From the NCBI RefSeq assembly GCF_000708285.2, contig NZ_JAUG01000019.1, forward strand, positions 1 through 58,793: a stretch of 58,793 nt of DNA, given 5' to 3'. The first letter of the stretch is position 1. Every line of letters starts with the position of its first letter. Below the pieces are notes generated by a model. It saw only the letters and a list, made by a program, of their open reading frames with translations. It was not told where the DNA came from and made no database searches. Source of the DNA: Pedobacter borealis DSM 19626 (GTDB lineage: Bacteria > Bacteroidota > Bacteroidia > Sphingobacteriales > Sphingobacteriaceae). This document shows, one piece after another, positions 43,014 to 51,634 of this stretch. Both the position numbers and the translations under genes were made by a program.

Positions 43014-44399
43014 TTATTTCTTGATAAAAATGGATTCAATTTCTTCCAGTGATCTGCCCTTTGTTTCAGGTACCCTAAAAATCACATAGATAAAGGCGAT
43101 CAGGCAGAATGCGGCATAACAGAACAGTGTATTTGAAGTGCCCAGCTGCCGGGTCATTACCGGAAAGGTATAAGTAACGATAAAATCGGCAAGCCATAAG
43201 GCGAGGGTGGCGACCGACATTGCGATCCCGCGGACCCGGTTTGGGAAAATTTCTGAAAGGTATACCCAGGTAACTGCGCCGAGCGTACATCCGAAGGTCC
43301 CCACATATATCACCATGAGCCCGAGTACCACATAATTATCAAAATACCGGAAGTGAAAACAGAGCGAAATAGCCACTAACGACAGTCCCATCAACAAGCT
43401 TCCTATCAATAGGAATTTTTTTCTGCCCACCTTATCTACCAGGCCAATGGCTATAAAAGTGGATACCACGTTCACTACACCGATGCCAATGGTCTGCAAT
43501 AAAGAAGATGTATTGCTCAGACCGGTTTCTTTAAATATAACAGGCGCATAATAAAGGATAGAATTAATGCCTGTTACCTGCTGAAAGACTGCGATCAGTA
43601 CCCCGATGAACAGTACAGGGCGGTAAGTTTTGCTGAACAGTATCTTTAAACCAGAATCTTTTTCACATTTGAAAGTATTTTCAATTTCCTCAATTTCCGC
43701 ATCAGCGGCTACACTGCCAGATATTTTTGTCAATATCACTAATGCTTCTCCTTTGAGCCCCTTTTTGACCAGCCAGCGGGGAGTTTCAGGAACAAACAAC
43801 AAGGCCACCAGGAATAAAAACGAAGGGATAAGCTGTGAAATAAACATATACCTCCAGTTGTTTTCTCCAAAACTTTCAAAAAAATAGTTGGAGAAATAAG
43901 CCAGCAATATCCCAAGGACAATAGCCAGCTGGTATAATGCAACCAGCCTGCCGCGCAGTGAGGCAGGTGTGGTTTCTGCAATGTACATTGGCGAAATCAT
44001 GGCAGCAGCTCCTACCCCCAATCCGCCGATCAATCGGAACAGGACGAAGAAAGTAAAATTTGATACCAGACCTGCTCCAAGGCCCGAGAGCGCAAACAGC
44101 AAAGCGCATGCGATCAGCGTTACACGGCGCCCGTATTTATCTGCAAATAGCCCAGCCGCCATCGCACCTGTAGCGCAGCCGATCAGTATTGAGCTAACCG
44201 CCCAGCCCAGCGAATATCCGTCTAGTCCAAAATAAGGTGTAATATAAGGTATCGTCCCGGAAATAATAGCGGTATCAAATCCAAACAATAGACCACCTAA
44301 TGCAGCCACCATACTAATAACAATAATAAACCTGGTGTTTATGGTTTCGGTTTTTGGCGCAGCTTGCGCTGACGGTTTTAAAGCAGGTGCTATAGCCAT
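43014..44399 (-). CDS. MFS sugar porter (XylE/GLUT-like)
   Basis: A 461-residue transporter with twelve membrane segments. Sugar porter signatures are present: FGFDTAIISGTIPY in helix 1, DKYGRR after helix 2, PETPRWLVKKG before the central loop, QQVTGINSILYYAP in helix 7 and the C-terminal PETKGRSLEEIE. It should import a monosaccharide with protons. It is the first gene of the minus-strand operon and is divergent from the AraC regulator, which probably controls it. Confidence 0.93.
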   Translation of the reverse strand: MAIAPALKPSAQAAPKTETINTRFIIVISMVAALGGLLFGFDTAIISGTIPYITPYFGLDGYSLGWAVSSILIGCATGAMAAGLFADKYGRRVTLIACALLFALSGLGAGLVSNFTFFVLFRLIGGLGVGAAAMISPMYIAETTPASLRGRLVALYQLAIVLGILLAYFSNYFFESFGENNWRYMFISQLIPSFLFLVALLFVPETPRWLVKKGLKGEALVILTKISGSVAADAEIEEIENTFKCEKDSGLKILFSKTYRPVLFIGVLIAVFQQVTGINSILYYAPVIFKETGLSNTSSLLQTIGIGVVNVVSTFIAIGLVDKVGRKKFLLIGSLLMGLSLVAISLCFHFRYFDNYVVLGLMVIYVGTFGCTLGAVTWVYLSEIFPNRVRGIAMSVATLALWLADFIVTYTFPVMTRQLGTSNTLFCYAAFCLIAFIYVIFRVPETKGRSLEEIESIFIKK

Positions 44400-44463
44400 A
44401 TGAGCTGGGTCGGTTTGGTTAGGTAAATACTAAGCTAGCGGGTTTTTATTCTGATCCCTTACA

Positions 44464-44494
44464 CTTTCCTATCAAAAAAGTAAACTATCTTATT
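44464..44494. promoter_or_regulatory. Candidate AraC-type operator in the divergent promoter region
   Basis: Between the sugar porter and AraC genes, actatcttatt (44484-44494) is identical to a word inside a direct repeat upstream of the second catabolic operon (54067-54081). A second ctatc word lies at 44469-44473. Shared words in two promoter regions near one AraC gene suggest a binding site, unproven. Confidence 0.35.
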
Positions 44495-44548
44495 AAAAAA
44501 AAGAAAAAATCATTAAATTGTGATCAAAAACGTAAAATATCGTCAATC

Positions 44549-45397
44549 ATGAAGCCCTTTATTCAAAAGCTAACACTCGATGAAACGACTTCGTTTGTGG
44601 CCAAAACTTTTAGAACGCCGGATTTTGAGGTGGGCTGGCACCAGCATATCGAATACGAACTGATCTTGTTTACCGAAGGCTCTGGACTAGGTTTCGTGGG
44701 CAATCACGTTGGTGAATTTGAAACCGGTGATATTTATTTCCTAGGCAGTAATCTTCCGCATACCTTTCAGAAAAGGGAACCGGGATTGATTACAAGTGCA
44801 GTGGTGGTCCAGTTCAGAGAGGACTTTTGGGGCACTGAAATATTGAATATACCCGAAAGCCGGTATATCAAGAAGTTATTGGAGAGTTCATTGTTCGGCC
44901 TGAAAATAACAGGAAACAGTAAACGCCTGCTTTTTTCACTCATCAGCGAGCTGGAAACAACAATAGGGTTCCAGCGTATCCTCATCCTGGGCAAATGTCT
45001 CGACATCATTGCAACAGGTAAAGAGTATATCGAAGTATCAACACAGGACCTAAAACAGCCCAATAATAAAGATAGGGATTGTATCGACCGCATCTTCCAG
45101 TTTACCATCGATTCTTTCAGGGAGCCGATCTCGCTATCCAGGGTAGCTGGCATTGCTTCAATGAGCGTGCCTGCATTCTGTAATTATTTTAAAAAAAGCA
45201 CAAAAAAAACGTATATCGATTTTCTGAACGAGATCCGGATCGGATATGCCTGTACCTCACTTATGGAAACCAGGAAAACAGTTCTGGAAATATGTTTCGA
45301 CAGCGGTTACAATACTATGGCCAATTTCCATAAACAGTTTTTAAAAGTAAAACAAACAACGCCATTGCAGTACAGAAAATATTTTACTGCGGATTAA
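44549..45397 (+). CDS. AraC family transcriptional regulator
   Basis: A 282-residue regulator. The N-terminal cupin-like sensor includes VGWHQHIEYELILFTEG and GDIYFLGSNLPHTF. The C-terminal 100 residues hold two helix-turn-helix motifs: LSRVAGIASMSVPAFCNYFK and the conserved VLEICFDSGYNTMANFHK. It probably senses the imported sugar or a derivative. It is divergent from the sugar porter operon and points toward the second transporter. A terminator follows at 45524-45557. Confidence 0.92.
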   Translation: MKPFIQKLTLDETTSFVAKTFRTPDFEVGWHQHIEYELILFTEGSGLGFVGNHVGEFETGDIYFLGSNLPHTFQKREPGLITSAVVVQFREDFWGTEILNIPESRYIKKLLESSLFGLKITGNSKRLLFSLISELETTIGFQRILILGKCLDIIATGKEYIEVSTQDLKQPNNKDRDCIDRIFQFTIDSFREPISLSRVAGIASMSVPAFCNYFKKSTKKTYIDFLNEIRIGYACTSLMETRKTVLEICFDSGYNTMANFHKQFLKVKQTTPLQYRKYFTAD

Positions 45398-45523
45398 TCA
45401 GCTATTATGAGAACAATACAGCAAAAGAACAAGAAGCCTGACTTATAGATCACCGCAAAAAACAGCATCAATTCATTGCTTGCGCGCAACACACGCTGCG
45501 CTACTTTAATACTTAGCAAAAAA

Positions 45524-45557
45524 ACCGCCTCATAGTTGATTTATGAGACGGCTCCTT
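45524..45557 (+). terminator. Rho-independent terminator after the AraC gene
   Basis: Stem accgcctcata / tatgagacggc (one mismatch) with a short loop, then ctccttttttc. A run of A residues precedes the stem, so it may also stop transcription arriving on the minus strand from the MFS gene at 45656. The rest of 45398-45655 shows no gene. Confidence 0.75.
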
Positions 45558-45655
45558 TTTTCTGTATATCTGATTTATTTATAAAGACAATTCATTGCAA
45601 TTAACATTCAAATCGAATGTACGATTATCACTGTTGAACAAGTGTATTCTATCCC

Positions 45656-46930
45656 TTATACCAATTGTACAGATTTGCTCTTTTTTCGTGAACGCAGGTA
45701 TAAAACCAGTCCACCGAACGCGACAATCAATATCACAGGGATAATCAGTGTAGCCTGCAGAATTTCTGGGCCCGCCAGATTTTTGGCATTGACAAGCGCC
45801 TGCGCTGGTGCTGAATTTTCCGGAGCCTTTAAATAAGCGCCTAACGAGGCACCAGCAGGTAAATGTTTAACGATCAGGTTATCATAAAAACCACCCATAA
45901 ACATCGTATAAATAGAAACAGCAAACATTCCCGCACCTCCCATCAGATTTAGGCCTAAGGCTCCGGATTTAGGGACATTCTCAGCGACAAAACCGATCAT
46001 AGTCGGCCAGAAATAACAAACGCCTATACCAAAGATAATTGCTGCGAAAAAAACAGAATTCCCGGTAAATGTACTCAGCATGTAAAGTCCCAATGCGGCA
46101 AATATTGCAGATAAGAGCAGTACGCCCTGAGGGGCAAGACGGTGAACCACAGGCTCGGCAAAACCCCGGCCAATTACCATAATTCCGGTAGTTAGCGTGA
46201 GCAATAAAATGGCATTATCCGTTACATTTTTCAGTAATAAACCTATCCATTGCCCGGTAAATAACTCGGTAATGGCCGTACCGAACATACAGATAAACAT
46301 AAAGATAAACAATGGAGAAAGTACTGCTTTATACATATCTGAGCTGGAGTAACCGGATGATACCCTTTCGGTAACCGGAAAATCCAGCTTTGAAAACAGG
46401 TATCCGTAAATTAAAGTCGGAATAATCATCATGGCCACCTGTACCTTCCAGCCCAGTCCGAGCTGAACAAACAGGGTAACCAGCAAGGTGCCAATCACAA
46501 TACCTCCGGGAAACCATAAGTGAAAATGATTTAAGCGGGTAGTTTTATTTTCCGGATATAAAGCAGCTACAAGCGGATTACAGGCGGCCTCCACCGTGCC
46601 ATTGGCAATGCCGATCAATAGCGTTGATAAAAACAGGCTCCAGTAGCCCTGAGCAAAAATGGTCAACACAATTCCGGCCAGGTGAAAAATAAAAGCCATC
46701 ACCAGCAAACGTTTCATGCCGATCATATCGACCACAAATCCTCCGACTACAATTGCCAGTGGAAATCCCCAGAAGGCAGCAGCAGTAATGGTACCCAACT
46801 GACCAGTAGTCAATTGAAAATCGATGCCGAGCTGGTTCATGATACCGGCACGGATGCCGAAGGAAAGAGAGGTAACCAATAACGCCAGGCAGCTTGCCCA
46901 GAATAATTTGGTGTTTTGAATTTTAAGCAT
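45656..46930 (-). CDS. MFS transporter (FucP-like sugar uptake)
   Basis: A 424-residue major facilitator with about twelve helices. Features include GFPLAIVVGGFVVDMIGMKR between helices 2 and 3, NGTVEAACNPLVAALYP in helix 4 and HFHLWFPGGIVIG in helix 5, a pattern of FucP-like transporters. It is the last gene of the operon with the DUF1553/DUF1501/NHL/cytochrome genes, 52 bp after the cytochrome gene. It may import the product of that periplasmic module. Confidence 0.85.
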   Translation of the reverse strand: MLKIQNTKLFWASCLALLVTSLSFGIRAGIMNQLGIDFQLTTGQLGTITAAAFWGFPLAIVVGGFVVDMIGMKRLLVMAFIFHLAGIVLTIFAQGYWSLFLSTLLIGIANGTVEAACNPLVAALYPENKTTRLNHFHLWFPGGIVIGTLLVTLFVQLGLGWKVQVAMMIIPTLIYGYLFSKLDFPVTERVSSGYSSSDMYKAVLSPLFIFMFICMFGTAITELFTGQWIGLLLKNVTDNAILLLTLTTGIMVIGRGFAEPVVHRLAPQGVLLLSAIFAALGLYMLSTFTGNSVFFAAIIFGIGVCYFWPTMIGFVAENVPKSGALGLNLMGGAGMFAVSIYTMFMGGFYDNLIVKHLPAGASLGAYLKAPENSAPAQALVNAKNLAGPEILQATLIIPVILIVAFGGLVLYLRSRKKSKSVQLV

Positions 46931-46982
46931 ATGTTTAGGTTTATATTGGTTTTAATTTTTAATAAAAAAACGGTTTTTTTTC

Positions 46983-49145
46983 TTAATTCAGAAATATTTC
47001 ATCTACAAAAAGCCAGGCCGGCTGTCCTTTAGCAGGATGCCACTCTGGTAGTTTTTTTAGGTTTTTGGCTACAATCTTTAAGCAGGAAATATGCTGAGGT
47101 TTAAACTTGGCTTCAATTTTAATGAGCTCGCGTTCCTCCATTTTTTCTGGCATGTTGGGTCTTACCCTGCCCAGTAAATGCAGTTTATCCTTATTTGTCC
47201 CGCCCCATATCTCTACTTCGGTAGGCGGGAATATGTAGGGCTGTATCTGCTTCATCGCATGTAAAGTTACCGACTGCATGGTAACCGGCCTTTTAAAGTA
47301 AAGCATCGCCTCCATATCATTTTCTCTGAAAGCGATCCACTTGCCCAGGTTGAAATCATAATCTCCCAATTGACCGTCGGTCAGCACCGTTGCTCCCCCG
47401 GCCCTGTATTTCTCGTTGGCCGGCAATAAAAAGAAGATGCTGTCTGGCTTATAAGTGCTCCTGTAAAAATTAGCACTCAGCAGATCACTGCCGTACCAGC
47501 CTGGCTTGTATGCCCTGGCCTTAACCGTGGTATTCCCCTTAAGGACAATTTCCTTGTTATAAATGGGGGATTTAAGGCTATCTGGTTCTGTCCCATCTGT
47601 AGTATACCTGATTTCAACCCCATTTATCAGGTGCTTCAATTGCAGGGTAATCGCATCTTTAAAAACAGTTACATCCGTATTCAGACGGGGCTTGTTCAAT
47701 TTAACGGGGTGTTTTCCATCATCTTTAAAGCCCGCAATCACGGTCAGATTCTTGTTTATTTTTTGTAGCTGAGACAGTTCTGTCCCAGTCAGGGCTGTGT
47801 TCCATAAAGTTAGCTGTCTGAGACCGTTCATGTTTACAAGCTGTTTGACAAGATTATAACTCACTCTGGTGCCAGAAAGGGACAAAGCATTTAAATGTTC
47901 TAAAGCCGTTAAATATTTTAATCCTGTTCCGTTGATGTTCGTAAAATTCAGGTTCAGTTTACGCAGGTTTTCAAAGCCAGCGATGATTTTCAGGTCTTCA
48001 TCGCCTAGGGGCATACCGCTCAGGTTTAATGATACAATCTGTTTTTTAACCTCGCTCAGTTCCTTTAACACTGATGGTTTATAAACACTTTTATTATAGA
48101 TATTTACTGCCAAGGCCGGCGATTCCTTAGCTAAGGGGTAAATATTTCTGTAGTTATTGTTCAGTTTTTTAACGGTGGTCTCATCTGCTGCTGCAAACTC
48201 GAATTTCTCCTCCGGCACATCGGTCGGGGCTAAAAAGGTGGTCGCCAATAACCGTAAAGAATCATTTGCAGGTAAATCCGTGACCTTCTTCTTCATTTCA
48301 GCATTACTTTTTACCCAAAGTTTCAAAAGCTCCATCTCTTTTTCGCTCAGTTGGGATTTCCCTCTAGGGGGCATATGCTTTTTTTCATCCAATGGCAGAT
48401 GTATCCGTTCCAGTAGCAAGCTGAGCCCAGGTTTTCCGGGTACAAACAGCTTTCCTGTTTTCCCGCCTTTAAGAATCGAGCCGGCATTATCCATGATCAG
48501 ATTGCCTTTCGCCTTTTCGATATTATGGCAGCTGAGGCACTTCTGAGAAAATATAGGCATGACCACATCATCAAATATTTTTGCCTGCTCCAGTGGAACT
48601 TTGACCATTTCCGAAGGAGCGGTTACAGCTTCCAGCACAAAATTATCTCCATGGGTCAATGCCGCGCCGTAATGGCCGGCAAGGATTACCGAAAGAATGG
48701 TAAGGACAGCTCCACCTCTTGCTACAGGCAGTTTATACCAGGCAGAATTCCTGCAGTAATAAATAAAGGTGGTGATGAGGACGATACTTACTCCCGTCCA
48801 TTTATGCCATTGCAACGTGCTTCCCGAATACGCTTCCTCTTTAGAGAGGAACAGCCCCATGATAACGGTTACAGCTGAAAAAAGAGTACCAGAAAGCAGT
48901 AGCCAGGAAGTAAAATCATGGTAGAGTTTTTCTTTAGCGTAAGCATCTTTAAAGCGGAAAAACTCCAGCAGCATCGCCAGCAGCAGAATAACGATTGGAA
49001 AATGCAGTACCATAGGGTGCATCCTTCCCAGCGGTTGTAACCAATATGGAACTGAAATCCTATGGCCAAAAACCAGTAAAAAAATAATAAAGGCATTTGC
49101 CATGAACAGCATATTCTCTGCAAAACCCTTCAGCGTGATTTTCAT
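46983..49145 (-). CDS. Membrane protein with DUF2231-like, cytochrome c, LRR-like and chitobiase-like C-terminal domains
   Basis: A 720-residue fusion. Residues 1-165 hold about five membrane helices with RMHPMVLHFPIVILL, typical of the DUF2231-like membrane region linked to planctomycete cytochromes. A c-type heme site CLSCH lies at 203-207, with a likely distal Met in KKHMPPRGKSQLSEKE. Leucine-rich repeat-like strands follow (NLRKLNLNFTNINGTGLKYL; LRQLTLWNTALTG), then IRYTTDGTEPDSLKSP, a chitobiase C-terminal/FN3-associated motif, and a discoidin-like end. It probably links oxidation outside the cytoplasm to the membrane. Its start overlaps the NHL gene by one base. Confidence 0.85.
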   Translation of the reverse strand: MKITLKGFAENMLFMANAFIIFLLVFGHRISVPYWLQPLGRMHPMVLHFPIVILLLAMLLEFFRFKDAYAKEKLYHDFTSWLLLSGTLFSAVTVIMGLFLSKEEAYSGSTLQWHKWTGVSIVLITTFIYYCRNSAWYKLPVARGGAVLTILSVILAGHYGAALTHGDNFVLEAVTAPSEMVKVPLEQAKIFDDVVMPIFSQKCLSCHNIEKAKGNLIMDNAGSILKGGKTGKLFVPGKPGLSLLLERIHLPLDEKKHMPPRGKSQLSEKEMELLKLWVKSNAEMKKKVTDLPANDSLRLLATTFLAPTDVPEEKFEFAAADETTVKKLNNNYRNIYPLAKESPALAVNIYNKSVYKPSVLKELSEVKKQIVSLNLSGMPLGDEDLKIIAGFENLRKLNLNFTNINGTGLKYLTALEHLNALSLSGTRVSYNLVKQLVNMNGLRQLTLWNTALTGTELSQLQKINKNLTVIAGFKDDGKHPVKLNKPRLNTDVTVFKDAITLQLKHLINGVEIRYTTDGTEPDSLKSPIYNKEIVLKGNTTVKARAYKPGWYGSDLLSANFYRSTYKPDSIFFLLPANEKYRAGGATVLTDGQLGDYDFNLGKWIAFRENDMEAMLYFKRPVTMQSVTLHAMKQIQPYIFPPTEVEIWGGTNKDKLHLLGRVRPNMPEKMEERELIKIEAKFKPQHISCLKIVAKNLKKLPEWHPAKGQPAWLFVDEIFLN

Positions 49146-50170
49146 TATATGCGTGTGAATTTATATGGATATACTTTTCCCGATGCCCATTGTGCGACAT
49201 ATAGATTTTCATCATTATCTACGCACACATCGTGCGGGTTCAAGAAAATCTTTTCCGCCTGGGCCATGGGCTGCAGCACTCCGTCTTTGTAAACTGGCAG
49301 CGTTCCCCCTATATTGGATATTACTTTATTGTTCTTATCCAAAATGGTCGTAAAGCCGCTTCCGTCCTTACTTAGGTCAGGCGAGCGCAATACTGCCGCA
49401 TACAGATAATCATTTTTTATCACCGGTCTGCAGACGCAGGCACCTGGAAGCGAGATAACCTCTTTCAGATTACCCTGCAAATCAAAGCGTTTAAAGCAGT
49501 TGCGGGTACGGTCTGTAACCAGCAAGCTTGGCGTGCTACTGCGTTTATCGATGCAGACCCCATGGGCGTTATCAAGGTGTTTGGTTTCAGCTCCCCTGCC
49601 CCCGAAATAACTGAGCAATTTACCATCGGCACTATAATGGAACACATACTGCAGGCCATAACCGTCAGCAATAAAAAAATCACCGTTATCAGCTACCGCG
49701 GTTTCAGTTGGCACAAATTCTTCTTTCTTTTTATATAGACCAGTTTCCATCGGGCAATCAATGGTCATCAGGATCTTGCCATCCAATGTGGTTTTATAGA
49801 CCTGGTGCCGATTAGTATCTGTGATAAAAAGAAACTCCTTGCCGTTTTCCTTTGCCAGGGTAAGCCCATGGCCACCGGGAAATTCATGTCCCCAGCTATC
49901 TAGCAGTTTCCCTGATTTATTATAAATGAGGATATTGTTTTTAGTCTCGTTGGTCAACAGGATAATTCTTCCCTTGGCATCCTGTACCATCTCATGGCAA
50001 TCATTTACCGGGTTTTTCAAAGGGTTCAGCTGCCCCCATTTGTTATCCAACATATAGCGCATATTGTTATGCCCATAAACAGGTCCCTTAGGTTTTGCCA
50101 TCAGATCTTTGGCAATAAAGAAACTGGCAGATACTACTGTAGTATGTTTTATAAATTTTCTTCTGTCCAT
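49145..50170 (-). CDS. Tat-exported NHL/six-bladed beta-propeller protein
   Basis: A 341-residue protein with a twin-arginine signal (MDRRKFIKHTTVVSASFF). The mature part is a repeated-blade propeller: GKLLDSWGHEFPGGHGLTL, FITDTNRHQVYKTTLDGK, FIADGYGLQYVFHYSADGK and LYVAQWASGKVYPYKF are successive NHL-type strands. Such proteins bind ligands or act as oxidoreductase-associated modules. It is between DUF1501 (9 bp gap) and the cytochrome fusion (1-bp overlap). Confidence 0.88.
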   Translation of the reverse strand: MDRRKFIKHTTVVSASFFIAKDLMAKPKGPVYGHNNMRYMLDNKWGQLNPLKNPVNDCHEMVQDAKGRIILLTNETKNNILIYNKSGKLLDSWGHEFPGGHGLTLAKENGKEFLFITDTNRHQVYKTTLDGKILMTIDCPMETGLYKKKEEFVPTETAVADNGDFFIADGYGLQYVFHYSADGKLLSYFGGRGAETKHLDNAHGVCIDKRSSTPSLLVTDRTRNCFKRFDLQGNLKEVISLPGACVCRPVIKNDYLYAAVLRSPDLSKDGSGFTTILDKNNKVISNIGGTLPVYKDGVLQPMAQAEKIFLNPHDVCVDNDENLYVAQWASGKVYPYKFTRI

Positions 50171-50179
50171 AAACGGGAT

Positions 50180-51631
50180 TTATATTAAAATGTCATTGAT
50201 TACCTTACCGCTCACATCGGTCAGCCTATAACGACGGCCCAGATGTTTGAATATCAGTTTCTCGTGGTTTAACCCAAGCTGATGCAGCACGGTTGCCTGA
50301 AAATCATGCACGTGTACAGGATCTTTAATGATGTTATAACCAAAATCGTCAGATTCGCCATGCACTATCCCGGGTTTCACTCCCCCACCGGCCATCCAGA
50401 TACTGAAACAGCGCGGATGATGGTCACGCCCGTAATTATCTTTGGTCATCTTGCCCTGGCTGTAATTGGTCCTGCCGAATTCACCGCCCCAGATGACCAG
50501 GGTTTCGTCCAATAGCCCGCGTTGCTTAAGATCGGTGATCAGTGCAGCCGAGGCCTGATCCACATCTTTTGCCTGCGAGGCCATTTCTTTAGGAAGATTT
50601 CCATGCTGGTCCCATCCCTGGTGGTACAACTGTACAAAACGGACACCATTTTCACTTAGTTTTCTGGCAAGCAGACAATTGGCCGCAAAGGTTCCCGGCA
50701 CCAGGCAATCCGAGCCGTAGAGTTTGATGATATCATCTGGTTCTTTAGAAAGGTCGGTAATTTCGGGCACCGCAGTCTGCATCCGGTAAGCCATTTCATA
50801 TTGCTGTACCTTGGCATTGATCTCTGGATCACCAAATTCCTTATACGACATATCATTCATCTCCGCCAGCTTATCAAGCATTTTTCTGCGTTCAAACCTG
50901 TTGAGCCCTTCAGGGTCCTTAAGGTAGAGTACCGGATCTTCTCCACTACTGAAGCGTACCCCCTGATGCGTTGAATCCAAAAACCCGTTTGTCCATAATT
51001 TCGAGTAAACCCCTTGCCCGTTACCCTTGCCGCGAGAGAGCAGAACGGTAAAAGCCGGCAGGTTTTTATTTTCGCTGCCAAGCCCATAACTGAGCCAGGC
51101 GCCCATACTTGGCCGGTTTCCCTGTTGCGCCCCTGTCTGGAAAAAAGTCAGTGCCGGATCATGGTTTATCGCCTCGGTAAACATGGATTTAATGATACAG
51201 ATATCATCAACCACCTTTGCTGTATGGGGAAACAGATCGCTTATCCATGCCCTTGATTCGCCATATTGTTTAAAATCATAGTATGAGCCCACCAGTGGAA
51301 AGGACGCCTGGTTGGCTGTCATCCCGGTAAGCCGCTGCCCTGCACGGATAGATGCAGGAAGTTCCTGTCCCATCATCTCCCTGAGCTTGGGCTTATAGTC
51401 AAAAGACTCGAGCTGCGAGGGCGCCCCGTTCTGGAACAGATAGATTACCCTTTTGGCCTTTGGTGCAAAATCTGGAAGGCCAGCTAAAATATCGCTTTCA
51501 TCCATGCTGCCCGAAAAGAGATCAGGCATCAGCAGCGAGCCTAAGGCAACGCTTCCAAGCCCTAAGCTTAGCCTGGAGAGAAAACGGCGCCTGTTAAAGT
51601 TAAGGCCATGTTCTAAAATATCCTTTTCCAT
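50180..51631 (-). CDS. Tat-exported DUF1501 protein
   Basis: A 483-residue protein of the DUF1501 family (alkaline phosphatase/sulfatase-like fold). The N-terminus carries a twin-arginine signal (NRRRFLSRLSLGLGSVALGS). Conserved stretches are LFQNGAPSQLESFDYKP, QLYHQGWDQHGNLP, VIWGGEFGRTNYSQG and DNYGRDHHPRCFSIWMAGG. DUF1501 genes nearly always pair with DUF1553 genes, as here, only 3 bp downstream. The biochemical activity is not established. Confidence 0.93.
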   Translation of the reverse strand: MEKDILEHGLNFNRRRFLSRLSLGLGSVALGSLLMPDLFSGSMDESDILAGLPDFAPKAKRVIYLFQNGAPSQLESFDYKPKLREMMGQELPASIRAGQRLTGMTANQASFPLVGSYYDFKQYGESRAWISDLFPHTAKVVDDICIIKSMFTEAINHDPALTFFQTGAQQGNRPSMGAWLSYGLGSENKNLPAFTVLLSRGKGNGQGVYSKLWTNGFLDSTHQGVRFSSGEDPVLYLKDPEGLNRFERRKMLDKLAEMNDMSYKEFGDPEINAKVQQYEMAYRMQTAVPEITDLSKEPDDIIKLYGSDCLVPGTFAANCLLARKLSENGVRFVQLYHQGWDQHGNLPKEMASQAKDVDQASAALITDLKQRGLLDETLVIWGGEFGRTNYSQGKMTKDNYGRDHHPRCFSIWMAGGGVKPGIVHGESDDFGYNIIKDPVHVHDFQATVLHQLGLNHEKLIFKHLGRRYRLTDVSGKVINDILI

Positions 51632-51634
51632 ATA

